From Melieria omissa (lineage: Eukaryota; Arthropoda; Insecta; Diptera; Ulidiidae), in NCBI GenBank assembly GCA_963971225.1, contig OZ020270.1, positions 74,168,432 to 74,232,431 of the forward strand: DNA of 64,000 bases, written 5' to 3'. This document shows, one piece after another, positions 1-10,255 of this stretch; within the stretch, counting starts at the first letter, position 1; each line of letters begins with the position of its first letter. Under the pieces are notes generated by a model. It saw only the letters and a program-made list of their open reading frames with translations. It was not told the origin of the DNA and did no database searches. A program made the position numbers and the translations under genes.

Positions 1-1085
1 TTATTTACATAATTGTTGTTGTAGGTTTGTAAACGCTTTTCATACACCGCTGCTTGGCCCCTAATTTGTTCATGACTTTGCCGTAATGTACCTTGCTGTA
101 CTCCTGCCAAATGTTCCCCTAACAAATCTGTTACTTGTCCTCGTTGCTTTACACCGAAAAGCATAACGCTTGGACAAGCCCGTAGACAGGATTTTTTTTC
201 GGGGGGGGTTACTCAAATCAAAACCCGACAGCTGACTGAAAACAAGCTTCCAAGCTAAATTAAATTACTAATTTAACTTAATTAGGCACTTGGGCTCAAT
301 GTAAACGTAGCCATGCATGGTGTGATTAGTAACTAGTTTAGAATATTATAAATTAAAACAATGTTCTAACATTTCGGGGGGGGTCAGCACCCCCTAACCC
401 CCCCTAGCTACGGCCCTGCGCTTGGATATTCTTTAATGGTTCTATGTACGCTATTATTGAGTGTATACTCAACAGTTTCAACTTCATTGTCCCAGTGTAT
501 ATTACGTTCAGAATCACTCAATTTTGCTATCATCGGCCCTGAGCTTCGATTGACTCTTTCTACCTGGCCGTTCGCTTGTGGGGAGCCTGTCGCAACTTTT
601 ATATGCCGAACGTTTTCTTCTTCTTCCAAAAATTGTGTAAACTCGTTTGACGTGAAACAGCTTCCTCTGTCAGAAATTAACATTTTAGGTTTGCTGTATG
701 ACCGGAAGTAATCTTTAAGAGAGCTCATTACCTCTTTGGTGTTAGTGGTTTTTGTCGTATATAACCTCACAAATTTTGTACCCGCATTGTGAAGAAAACC
801 CTCTTCCTTTCCGTGTTTGGACGAAAATACTATACATTTCAAGCAGTTTTGGATATGGTTTGCTGATTTTTCCCTCATTTTCTCAAACCAATAATTTTTT
901 GAAATAAGATCAACCATTTTGTCGATACCGATGTGACCCATTTCATCATGATATTTAAACATAACATGACTTTCCATATCTTCAGGAACGCAAAATAAAA
1001 TATTACCATTGCTGACTTTTCTATATATAACTCCATTTCGCATTTCGTATAAATTATATTCACTCTTTTCTAACTTATCACGCAA
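1..1085 (-). pseudogene. Integrase of Gypsy element 1, interrupted
   Basis: The minus-strand reading shows the HHCC zinc-binding region (H-x4-H near the start, CLKC later), a DRGSCF block holding the second catalytic Asp, and NGQVERVNR holding the catalytic Glu. The stretch that should carry the first catalytic Asp is missing: the text jumps from the region after the zinc finger to TKFVRLYTTKT, so the core has an internal deletion. Coding resumes to the left of the MITE (175-418) at 1-166 with a typical C-terminal PS-x-LFG and QRGQ stretch and continues past the window edge. Confidence 0.85.
175..418. mobile_element. hAT-type MITE, 244 bp, in the integrase
   Basis: It is flanked by a perfect 8-bp direct repeat CGCTTGGA (167-174 and 419-426), the size left by hAT transposases. 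The right end reads inward as CAGGGCCGTAGCTAGG and the left end is a diverged version (CAAGCCCGTAGACAGG). G-tracts lie just inside both ends. Removing it and one repeat restores the integrase reading frame. There is no coding capacity. Confidence 0.88.
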
Positions 1086-1860
1086 CTATTTCAGTTTACG
1101 ATCCTTCGCCTGACAAATAACCAAGTTTTCCTCAAATGTATTCGTTTCTAACACTAAAACATTATTGTTTCGACTTAGTGCATCAACATATTGCATACGC
1201 GTGCCCGACCTGTGTTTTAGTACGTAATCGTAGTTCTGGAGCTCTAACGCCCACCTTGCTATTCTCGGATTCAATTCTTTTTTATTCAAAGTCAGTGTTA
1301 GGGAATTACAGTCTATAACTATCTTGAATTTTAATCCTTGTAATCCGAACCCTTGCGCGCTTGCATCACAATGTAACTCCGTTTCATCTTTAGGATCATA
1401 CACTGCTAAGATTGGTGATTCTAGCAATTTTTGTTTAAGAGTTTCAAAACATTGCAACTCTGCTAGCCCAAATCGAAATTTTGTATCTTTTCGCACTAGA
1501 TCGTACAGAGGCTTGGCAACAACCGAAAACTCTTTTACAAACCGTCTGAAATAGGAACATAATCCTAAAAAGCTCTGCACACTGTGAACTTTGGTTGGTA
1601 CTGGAAAATTTTTTATTGCTTCCAACCCTTTTTGTCAGCCTTAATTCCTTCCCCTGTTATTGTTTAGCCTAAGTACTTCACACTTTTTTGCAAAAACTCA
1701 CATTTATCTAATCTGAACTCAAGTATATTCGCTACCAACCGTTTGAAAACTTCGCTCAAAACTTTAAAATGTTCTTCTAGACCTTCTGTCGCTATCATTA
1801 TGTCATCTAGATAAATAATCACCTTATCTTCTTTAATCATATCAGCGAATATTTTATTAA
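1086..1860 (-). pseudogene. Reverse transcriptase C-terminal part and RNase H of Gypsy element 1
   Basis: 1664-1856 encodes the RT palm with YLDD, the catalytic motif. A stop follows KYLG, and a frame change leads into 1086-1625, which has the connection motif SFLGLCSYFRRFV and then RNase H. RNase H is internally deleted: it jumps from the first catalytic block (LHCDASAQGFG) to IVIDCNSLTL and ends with the typical VDALSR. The right end is cut at the TTAA used by the 1861-2973 insertion. Confidence 0.88.
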
Positions 1861-2973
1861 CCCTTTGAAGCATACATTTTTCAGACAACTTTTTTTCAAT
1901 GAAAATAGTCGCCCTGGGGGTTTTCCGGGTCGCTGATCACGAATATGTAATCAAATTTTTGAAATTCAGCAATCCAATATGGCGGATCCAATATGGCCGA
2001 CAACATTAGTAAAACTTATTCATATCAATATGGAAAATTGTATATGGGGGTTTTCGGGGTCCCTGATTACGAATTTGATATCAGATGTTCGAAATTCAAA
2101 ATGGCGGATCCAATATAGCCGACAGAATTAGTGAAACTTATTCATATAAATATGAAAATTAGTATCCGGGGGTTTTTGGGGTCGCTGATTACGAATTTGA
2201 TATTAGCTTTCTGAAATTCAAAATGGCGGATCCAATATAGCGGACAGACGATAGCTGCTGCGTCCTTGTTCGTGTCTCCGGGTTTGGTTGAGAGCTGTAG
2301 TAATTGTTGTTACCAACTTGAAAAAATGTTCCTTTCTTGAACAACAAAAAATATGGTACCTATACTTATGACTTCTATATTGTGTCCGCCATATTCCACC
2401 CGCAATTTTGAATTTCGAAAATCTAATAATAAATTCGGAATCAGCGACTCCGAAAACCTCCGTATACCAATTTTCATATTGATATGAATAAGTTTCACTA
2501 ATTCTGTCCGCCATATTGCATCCGCCATTTTGAATTTCGAAAATCTGATATCTGCATCGTCATCAGCGACCCCAAAAACCCCCTTACACCAATTTTCATA
2601 CAGATATAAATACGTGTAACTAATTCGGTCCGCCATATTGGATCCGCCATTTTGAATTTCGAAAATCTGATAACGAATTTTTAATCAGCGACATTTAAAA
2701 CCTAATAATAGTAATTATCATGATAATCCGTTGAAAACTTTTCCATATAATGAATTTTCTTTGCAAAAAGTGACTATTTTTACTATTTGTTTATTGATAT
2801 TGACAAATTGATGAACAACATTCGATAAAAAAGTAAAAATTTTGAACCAAGAACATGTAAATACAGTACATTTCAATATATAATCATAAAAGTCGAGTTA
2901 CAAGAACTTGAAAACTGAAAAAAATGGTAGTATTCTAGGTGGTATATACGTCTTACCACCGTGCTGCAAAGGG
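1861..2973. mobile_element. piggyBac-type insertion carrying a foldback array of ~125-bp repeats
   Basis: TTAA flanks both sides (1857-1860, 2974-2977) and both ends read inward as CCCTTTGAAGCA and CCCTTTGCAGCA, the TTAA-CCC ends of piggyBac-type elements. Removing the insert with one TTAA joins the RT reading frame exactly between FQRFV and the following NKIFADM. Inside, about three direct copies of a ~125-bp unit (motifs AATGGCGGATCCAATATG and GGGGTCGCTGATTACGAATT) occupy 1908-2250. The same units recur in inverted orientation at about 2375-2700, giving a large stem. No transposase is seen. Confidence 0.8.
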
Positions 2974-2977
2974 TTAA

Positions 2978-3463
2978 CAAACCTTTGAAACGTCGACGGG
3001 GCGTTTTTTAACCCGAATGGCATTCTCAAAAACTCGAATTGACCTAGTGGAGTAATAAAGGACGTCAACTTCACGGAGTCTGGATGCATATGTACATGAA
3101 AAAAACCGTTCTTTAAATCGAGCTTCGTAAACAACTTCTTCTTAGATAACCTATCCAGTAAATCATCTATTAAAGGGATTGGATAGTTATCTTAGTGGTC
3201 GCCTTGTTTTATGTTCGAAAATCAATGCACATTCTAAGGTCACCAGTCGTTTTCCTAACCAGTACAATTGGTGATGTAAACTCAGACTCACTTGGCCGTA
3301 TGTATCCTTTAGATAAATATTCGTCTAACAATTTTTGTAGCTCTTGCTTTTCAGAATATGATAATCGCCTTGGAGGACAGTGAAAAGGTTTCGAATTTTC
3401 TAACAACAGTTTCATTTCACATTTTACAAAAGGTTTTTCTGGTCGATCTGGTTGTAGATACAA
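2978..3463 (-). pseudogene. Reverse transcriptase N-terminal part of Gypsy element 1
   Basis: 3209-3463 carries the RT entry region (YIRPSESEFTSPIVLVRK, then CIDFRT). 2978-3134 carries LDLKNGFFHVHMHP, with the first catalytic Asp, and MPFGLKNAPSTFQRF. The two parts are in different frames or separated by a stop near 3140-3205. The C-terminal continuation is at 1664-1856 beyond the piggyBac-type insertion. Confidence 0.88.
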
Positions 3464-4413
3464 TCTTTGAAAAACGTTGTATAATCTCTCAACAGTCCGG
3501 AATCCACCCCCTTATCAATACACAAACTCAATTTGTTATCATTGTCGCAGTCAATAAGTAACAGTGATTTTTCAAATTCTTTATACTCACATTGATCAAC
3601 AACAAACTCGTTTTCAACTTCGAATTCATTTCTGCTTTTGTTTTTATCAAACATTATCAAATCATCCGTATTTCCGTTTTTCCTAACTACTGCTACCACC
3701 TGTTCAACATGTTTCGCATCGATACCATTTATTCCTTCATACACATTAACGATGATCGCTTCATTGCTTTTATGTGCTGTACTAGCCAAACTTTCTACAC
3801 TACCAATTTGTCTGTCACCTACCATTTGCCCTTCGATCTTTTGCGCACTCTCTTTTGCTTTACACTTATGTTTGTTTACTACTTCTGTTGTGCTTTTAAT
3901 TTTTCTTTTACTCATTTGCGCTTGTCGATCTTTGCTTTCAACTCTTATTTTGATATTTCCGATGTTTTGCGTACTCGTCTTTGGAATACCCAAATTCATT
4001 TCATTTAACATCTGAATATCTTCATTTTCTTTTACACTCACTTTTTGACTTTCTTTACAATTTCCATTGCGATTTTCGTTTTTTACATAGTCATCTCTTC
4101 CCAAAACAACATCAAAACACATAGATTTATCTGGAACAACCAGTAAATTCAATCGAACTGCTTCATTTTGCAAAAGTATGTGACAAAATACTTTTCCGAC
4201 CACATTCAGTCGGCTTTTGTTAATTCCAAAAAAATTTGTATGAGGCTGCACATAAACGCTAACATTTTCCTTCAGGGATGAGGTTTTTATGAAGCTGACC
4301 GGACTTCCTGTGTCTAGCAGGCATTCTAAACGTGTACATATGAAATTAGTTTTGCACTTAAAGTTTATTGTTAAATACCTTACATAATCATCACCCTCTA
4401 GGACTTGAATGGC
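3424..4413 (-). pseudogene. Aspartic protease and spacer of Gypsy element 1
   Basis: The active-site LDTGS is encoded at about 4303-4317, followed by the flap-side region and VVLGRDD. About 170 residues of charged, low-conservation spacer then lead to RT. The frame is open upstream to the gag end but is offset from gag at a run of seven A (minus strand, 4414-4420). The protein has no convincing ATG of its own, as expected for a domain made as a gag-pro-pol fusion. Confidence 0.8.
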
Positions 4414-5115
4414 TTTTTTTCCTCTCTGGACACACCGCTACCTGATGCGTCGAACTGCCGCAAGCAAAACAAGCCCCATACTCCCTCTTTGGCTTCCGGC
4501 ATTGGGAAGCGAAATGCCCTAAGGAGTTGCAGTTAAAGCATCTAGCGTCAGATTTTTTAGGCACCTGCGCCGTACTCCGCTTCAGATCAACTTTACCAAA
4601 CGCCTGCAAAAGCTGGCCCTTGCTGCTGTAGCATTGAATATGTGCTTGCACCCGGAGTTGCTCGTCGGGGATCCCTTCAATGATGTGGTCGATTAACTCA
4701 GCCTCTTCGATGTTCAGCCCGCAGGCGAAAGCCACTTTGTCGTTGAAGTATTTATAAAAATCTTCACCCGCCTGCCATTTGCGTGCCTCGAATTTTCGAC
4801 GTAATGCAATTTTGTTTTGCTGCGGCGTAAACATACTCCGCATCTCGTCAACGAGCGCACTTACACTTTCCACCAAGTAGGTTGGTTTTGAATACAACCA
4901 CTCCTGAGCTATGCCTTTCATCCAATTCGCCAGCAGCGCACGCAACATATTTCCGTTCAACTGGTAAGCGCTGCCAATACTGTTGAACTGCTGAATCCAC
5001 GTCTCCACATTTGCGCCACCTTCATAAACAGGAATCATGTCCTTCATTATGTCGAAGGGTATCACCCCTACGCCGCAGATGTTGCTTGCACACCCATTAT
5101 CTGTGCCGCTCGCCG
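4391..5115 (-). pseudogene. Gag C-terminal half with two zinc knuckles (copy 1)
   Basis: About 240 residues with a retrotransposon capsid-like region (WIQQF, then a helical stretch ending in QLRVQAHIQC). Two CX2CX4HX4C knuckles follow, CFNCNSLGHFASQC and CFACGSSTHQVAVC, which bind RNA. The frame differs from the SAP-containing N-terminal half, with the change close to 5110. Copy 1 has A at 4894 (a Tyr codon on the minus strand) where copy 2 has G (His). Confidence 0.85.
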
Positions 5116-5682
5116 CTATGCACTGCCACCACCGACGTCTGTACCTTCGGCAGTCGCCCGGTTGACGACGCCACTCGCTTCGTTCTCATCATTTGAAATG
5201 TTACGGCATTCTATTTCACCCGTTACACCGTCGCCATCGCCTGCTTTGCTTTCACCCGTCGCCCTGGCGACGCCAATCGCTGTACCATCGTAGTCTACTA
5301 AACCGGTATCACACACCGCACCACCGCCATCCGTCTGCACCGAGACCAACTCCAACAATTTTGTCTTCAGCTTTTCTATTTGTTCCAACAAACAAAAATT
5401 CCGTGCATTCAGTTGCTCTACCGTCGACTCCTCGACGTCCACCTGACCGCCGTTCTCAACACACGAGCTGCGCGCTTCATGTGAATCGGGGGTGACTTGA
5501 TCACCGGCTCGCCGCTCGCCTCCTTCGTCGACCACAGCTGGACACACGCCACGCTGCTCCGGCGGCACCTCGTTGAGTCTGAGAGCGAGCGCACTTTTGG
5601 TGCCGTTTGTGGCCAAATTCAGCTGGCGTAGCCATGCGCGCAGCTGCGCACTGGTGAACTCCGTCACCGAGACCGTGTCCAT
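5116..5682 (-). CDS. Gag N-terminal region with SAP-like motif (copy 1)
   Basis: 188 residues from a true ATG. The first 45 residues fit a SAP-like helix-extension-helix (TSAQLRAWLRQLNL then GTKSALALRL), a fold that binds nucleic acid, also seen at the gag start of the Gypsy element at 32175. A coiled-coil stretch (NFCLLEQIEKLKTKLLEL) and an acidic, glycine-rich tail follow. The stop lies about one codon before the frame of the capsid half, so gag is split by a frameshift. Confidence 0.75.
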   Translation of the reverse strand: MDTVSVTEFTSAQLRAWLRQLNLATNGTKSALALRLNEVPPEQRGVCPAVVDEGGERRAGDQVTPDSHEARSSCVENGGQVDVEESTVEQLNARNFCLLEQIEKLKTKLLELVSVQTDGGGAVCDTGLVDYDGTAIGVARATGESKAGDGDGVTGEIECRNISNDENEASGVVNRATAEGTDVGGGSA

Positions 5683-5728
5683 TTTCCGTGTAATTTTCTT
5701 ACGATTGTTTTTGGTGTTTTTTTTTTTT

Positions 5729-5766
5729 AAAGGAAAAGTAATAAGTTAATTTATTACTTTTCCTTT
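5729..5766. other. Perfect 16-bp inverted repeat in the gag leader (copy 1)
   Basis: Arms AAAGGAAAAGTAATAA (5729-5744) and its exact complement (5751-5766) flank a 6-nt loop, about 50 bp upstream of the gag ATG. It sits where retroelements keep packaging or dimerisation structure, but that role is only an inference. It is duplicated at 9722-9759. Confidence 0.6.
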
Positions 5767-5953
5767 TTTGTTCACTTTGTTCGTCCGGCTTATCCCACTT
5801 CTGAGTTTTTAGTTGACGCGTACGCTCACTTCGACCGATATCTTTATTCTGAACCAAACAACTGTACAAAATGTTCTTACCAGCTAAAAAGATGATGCAA
5901 TAAGGAGGGGAATCTTACATGCTAACAATCAGCTGAACGGCACGTATAAGCTT

Positions 5954-6966
5954 GAAATTCAGCAATCCAATATGGCGGATCCAATATGGCCGACAACATT
6001 AGTAAAACTTATTCATATCAATATGGAAAATTGTATATGGGGGTTTTCGGGGTCCCTGATTACGAATTTGATATCAGATGTTCGAAATTCAAAATGGCGG
6101 ATCCAATATAGCCGACAGAATTAGTGAAACTTATTCATATAAATATGAAAATTAGTATCCGGGGGTTTTTGGGGTCGCTGATTACGAATTTGATATTAGC
6201 TTTCTGAAATTCAAAATGGCGGATCCAATATAGCGGACAGACGATAGCTGCTGCGTCCTTGTTCGTGTCTCCGGGTTTGGTTGAGAGCTGTAGTAATTGT
6301 TGTTACCAACTTGAAAAAATGTTCCTTTCTTGAACAACAAAAAATATGGTACCTATACTTATGACTTCTATATTGTGTCCGCCATATTCCACCCGCAATT
6401 TTGAATTTCGAAAATCTAATAATAAATTCGGAATCAGCGACTCCGAAAACCTCCGTATACCAATTTTCATATTGATATGAATAAGTTTCACTAATTCTGT
6501 CCGCCATATTGCATCCGCCATTTTGAATTTCGAAAATCTGATATCTGCATCGTCATCAGCGACCCCAAAAACCCCCTTACACCAATTTTCATACAGATAT
6601 AAATACGTGTAACTAATTCGGTCCGCCATATTGGATCCGCCATTTTGAATTTCGAAAATCTGATAACGAATTTTTAATCAGCGACATTTAAAACCTAATA
6701 ATAGTAATTATCATGATAATCCGTTGAAAACTTTTCCATATAATGAATTTTCTTTGCAAAAAGTGACTATTTTTACTATTTGTTTATTGATATTGACAAA
6801 TTGATGAACAACATTCGATAAAAAAGTAAAAATTTTGAACCAAGAACATGTAAATACAGTACATTTCAATATATAATCATAAAAGTCGAGTTACAAGAAC
6901 TTGAAAACTGAAAAAAATGGTAGTATTCTAGGTGGTATATACGTCTTACCACCGTGCTGCAAAGGG
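5954..6966. mobile_element. piggyBac-type foldback insertion, copy 2, left end missing
   Basis: Identical to 1961-2973. The right terminal repeat and its TTAA (6967-6970) are kept, but the left terminal repeat and the first 100 bp are absent because the duplication began inside the element. Confidence 0.8.
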
Positions 6967-6970
6967 TTAA

Positions 6971-7456
6971 CAAACCTTTGAAACGTCGACGGGGCGTTTT
7001 TTAACCCGAATGGCATTCTCAAAAACTCGAATTGACCTAGTGGAGTAATAAAGGACGTCAACTTCACGGAGTCTGGATGCATATGTACATGAAAAAAACC
7101 GTTCTTTAAATCGAGCTTCGTAAACAACTTCTTCTTAGATAACCTATCCAGTAAATCATCTATTAAAGGGATTGGATAGTTATCTTAGTGGTCGCCTTGT
7201 TTTATGTTCGAAAATCAATGCACATTCTAAGGTCACCAGTCGTTTTCCTAACCAGTACAATTGGTGATGTAAACTCAGACTCACTTGGCCGTATGTATCC
7301 TTTAGATAAATATTCGTCTAACAATTTTTGTAGCTCTTGCTTTTCAGAATATGATAATCGCCTTGGAGGACAGTGAAAAGGTTTCGAATTTTCTAACAAC
7401 AGTTTCATTTCACATTTTACAAAAGGTTTTTCTGGTCGATCTGGTTGTAGATACAA
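6971..7456 (-). pseudogene. Reverse transcriptase N-terminal part (copy 2)
   Basis: Duplicate of 2978-3463 with the same break between CIDFRT and the LDLKNGFF block. No RT C-terminal half follows in this copy, because the duplicated segment stops within the inserted foldback array. Confidence 0.85.
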
Positions 7457-8406
7457 TCTTTGAAAAACGTTGTATAATCTCTCAACAGTCCGGAATCCAC
7501 CCCCTTATCAATACACAAACTCAATTTGTTATCATTGTCGCAGTCAATAAGTAACAGTGATTTTTCAAATTCTTTATACTCACATTGATCAACAACAAAC
7601 TCGTTTTCAACTTCGAATTCATTTCTGCTTTTGTTTTTATCAAACATTATCAAATCATCCGTATTTCCGTTTTTCCTAACTACTGCTACCACCTGTTCAA
7701 CATGTTTCGCATCGATACCATTTATTCCTTCATACACATTAACGATGATCGCTTCATTGCTTTTATGTGCTGTACTAGCCAAACTTTCTACACTACCAAT
7801 TTGTCTGTCACCTACCATTTGCCCTTCGATCTTTTGCGCACTCTCTTTTGCTTTACACTTATGTTTGTTTACTACTTCTGTTGTGCTTTTAATTTTTCTT
7901 TTACTCATTTGCGCTTGTCGATCTTTGCTTTCAACTCTTATTTTGATATTTCCGATGTTTTGCGTACTCGTCTTTGGAATACCCAAATTCATTTCATTTA
8001 ACATCTGAATATCTTCATTTTCTTTTACACTCACTTTTTGACTTTCTTTACAATTTCCATTGCGATTTTCGTTTTTTACATAGTCATCTCTTCCCAAAAC
8101 AACATCAAAACACATAGATTTATCTGGAACAACCAGTAAATTCAATCGAACTGCTTCATTTTGCAAAAGTATGTGACAAAATACTTTTCCGACCACATTC
8201 AGTCGGCTTTTGTTAATTCCAAAAAAATTTGTATGAGGCTGCACATAAACGCTAACATTTTCCTTCAGGGATGAGGTTTTTATGAAGCTGACCGGACTTC
8301 CTGTGTCTAGCAGGCATTCTAAACGTGTACATATGAAATTAGTTTTGCACTTAAAGTTTATTGTTAAATACCTTACATAATCATCACCCTCTAGGACTTG
8401 AATGGC
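7417..8406 (-). pseudogene. Aspartic protease and spacer (copy 2)
   Basis: Duplicate of 3424-4413 including the LDTGS active site and the offset from gag at the A7 run (8407-8413 on the minus strand). Confidence 0.8.
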
Positions 8407-9108
8407 TTTTTTTCCTCTCTGGACACACCGCTACCTGATGCGTCGAACTGCCGCAAGCAAAACAAGCCCCATACTCCCTCTTTGGCTTCCGGCATTGGGA
8501 AGCGAAATGCCCTAAGGAGTTGCAGTTAAAGCATCTAGCGTCAGATTTTTTAGGCACCTGCGCCGTACTCCGCTTCAGATCAACTTTACCAAACGCCTGC
8601 AAAAGCTGGCCCTTGCTGCTGTAGCATTGAATATGTGCTTGCACCCGGAGTTGCTCGTCGGGGATCCCTTCAATGATGTGGTCGATTAACTCAGCCTCTT
8701 CGATGTTCAGCCCGCAGGCGAAAGCCACTTTGTCGTTGAAGTATTTATAAAAATCTTCACCCGCCTGCCATTTGCGTGCCTCGAATTTTCGACGTAATGC
8801 AATTTTGTTTTGCTGCGGCGTAAACATACTCCGCATCTCGTCAACGAGCGCACTTACACTTTCCACCAAGTAGGTTGGTTTTGAATGCAACCACTCCTGA
8901 GCTATGCCTTTCATCCAATTCGCCAGCAGCGCACGCAACATATTTCCGTTCAACTGGTAAGCGCTGCCAATACTGTTGAACTGCTGAATCCACGTCTCCA
9001 CATTTGCGCCACCTTCATAAACAGGAATCATGTCCTTCATTATGTCGAAGGGTATCACCCCTACGCCGCAGATGTTGCTTGCACACCCATTATCTGTGCC
9101 GCTCGCCG
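8384..9108 (-). pseudogene. Gag C-terminal half with two zinc knuckles (copy 2)
   Basis: Duplicate of 4391-5115. The only change noticed is at 8887 (G against A in copy 1), which replaces Tyr by His in the stretch after QEWL. Confidence 0.85.
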
Positions 9109-9675
9109 CTATGCACTGCCACCACCGACGTCTGTACCTTCGGCAGTCGCCCGGTTGACGACGCCACTCGCTTCGTTCTCATCATTTGAAATGTTACGGC
9201 ATTCTATTTCACCCGTTACACCGTCGCCATCGCCTGCTTTGCTTTCACCCGTCGCCCTGGCGACGCCAATCGCTGTACCATCGTAGTCTACTAAACCGGT
9301 ATCACACACCGCACCACCGCCATCCGTCTGCACCGAGACCAACTCCAACAATTTTGTCTTCAGCTTTTCTATTTGTTCCAACAAACAAAAATTCCGTGCA
9401 TTCAGTTGCTCTACCGTCGACTCCTCGACGTCCACCTGACCGCCGTTCTCAACACACGAGCTGCGCGCTTCATGTGAATCGGGGGTGACTTGATCACCGG
9501 CTCGCCGCTCGCCTCCTTCGTCGACCACAGCTGGACACACGCCACGCTGCTCCGGCGGCACCTCGTTGAGTCTGAGAGCGAGCGCACTTTTGGTGCCGTT
9601 TGTGGCCAAATTCAGCTGGCGTAGCCATGCGCGCAGCTGCGCACTGGTGAACTCCGTCACCGAGACCGTGTCCAT
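9109..9675 (-). CDS. Gag N-terminal region with SAP-like motif (copy 2)
   Basis: Duplicate of 5116-5682, 188 residues from ATG. This copy adjoins the element's real 5' side: only here does unique upstream sequence (after 9946) follow, so it is the ancestral copy by position. The 5729-5766 hairpin recurs at 9722-9759 upstream of its ATG. Confidence 0.75.
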   Translation of the reverse strand: MDTVSVTEFTSAQLRAWLRQLNLATNGTKSALALRLNEVPPEQRGVCPAVVDEGGERRAGDQVTPDSHEARSSCVENGGQVDVEESTVEQLNARNFCLLEQIEKLKTKLLELVSVQTDGGGAVCDTGLVDYDGTAIGVARATGESKAGDGDGVTGEIECRNISNDENEASGVVNRATAEGTDVGGGSA

Positions 9676-9784
9676 TTTCCGTGTAATTTTCTTACGATTG
9701 TTTTTGGTGTTTTTTTTTTTTAAAGGAAAAGTAATAAGTTAATTTATTACTTTTCCTTTTTTGTTCACTTTGTTCGTCCGGCTT

Positions 9785-9797
9785 ATCCCACTTCTGA
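9785..9797 (-). promoter_or_regulatory. Degenerate primer-binding site, tRNA-Leu type
   Basis: The minus strand reads TCAGAAGTGGGAT, 13 bases shared with the primer site of the Gypsy element at 32116-32133. The first five bases (TGGTG) are not conserved. The same segment is present in copy 1 at 5792-5804. Confidence 0.5.
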
Positions 9798-9800
9798 GTT

Positions 9801-10079
9801 TTTAGTTGACGCGTACGCTCACTTCGACCGATATCTTTATTCTGAACCAAACAACTGTACAAAATGTTCTTACCAGCTAAAAAGATGATGCAATAAGGAG
9901 GGGAATCTTACATGCTAACAATCAGCTGAACGGCACGTATAAGCTTGAGAGATGACACAATAAGGAAAGGAAATAGAATGCGCTTACATGCTAAAATGAT
10001 GACATGATAATCAACAGAGGTAGCGATTCTTACAAGCTAACAATATGGCGTGATAATCAGGGGAAATAGCGTCTGTACA
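9801..10079 (-). repeat. Possible 5' LTR of Gypsy element 1
   Basis: Lies just outside the degenerate primer site. On the minus strand it would begin TGTACAGACGC near 10079 and run to about 9801. It holds several imperfect direct repeats built from CTTACATGCTAA and GATGACACAATAAGG. No second LTR is in the window to prove the ends. Confidence 0.4.
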
Positions 10080-10255
10080 AAAGTACCCAGTGGGCAATGG
10101 AGAGCGTACCCTAAATATACTGCTACACTATTGATTTAATCTACAAATCAAACATATGCAAAATTTCTTTACAAAAAATGAATGCTATAAAACTATGACG
10201 AAAAAGAGTGTGAATTGACATTAACATTACTTTACATTCCAAAAATTGTTATTAA

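Larger units (their letters stand above)
5954..9946. repeat. Second copy of a 3,993-bp tandem duplication
   Basis: 5954-9946 repeats 1961-5953 base for base as far as I could compare, apart from A4894 to G8887. The three junctions (1959, 5952, 9945) each show TTGA, so the breakpoints share 4-bp microhomology. The left breakpoint lies inside the left arm of the foldback array, so the second copy lacks the left end of that insertion. Either a very recent segmental duplication or an assembly artefact would look like this. Confidence 0.9.
1..10079 (-). mobile_element. Gypsy-type LTR retrotransposon 1, decayed, partly duplicated
   Basis: Reading leftward on the minus strand there is a gag with a SAP-like start and two zinc knuckles, an aspartic protease, reverse transcriptase, RNase H and integrase, the Gypsy (Metaviridae) order. 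The integrase runs off the left window edge, so the 3' LTR is not seen. A possible 5' LTR lies at about 9801-10079. The element is dead: it carries frameshifts, internal deletions in RNase H and integrase, a hAT MITE, a piggyBac-type insertion and a 3,993-bp tandem duplication of its gag-pro-RT part. Confidence 0.85.

Noticed and set aside
2218..2636. 98- and 108-residue frames starting MADRIS
   Set aside because: Translations of the foldback repeat units themselves; both start in the same repeated motif.
1960..2700. CRISPR-like array from regular repeats
   Set aside because: Units are ~125 bp, in both orientations, in a eukaryotic genome, and inside a TTAA-flanked insertion.
3592..4015. Plus-strand open frames rich in Phe, Leu and Ile over the protease/spacer
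   Set aside because: Antisense shadow of an acidic, Lys-rich minus-strand spacer; no motif, and repeated in the duplicate copy.
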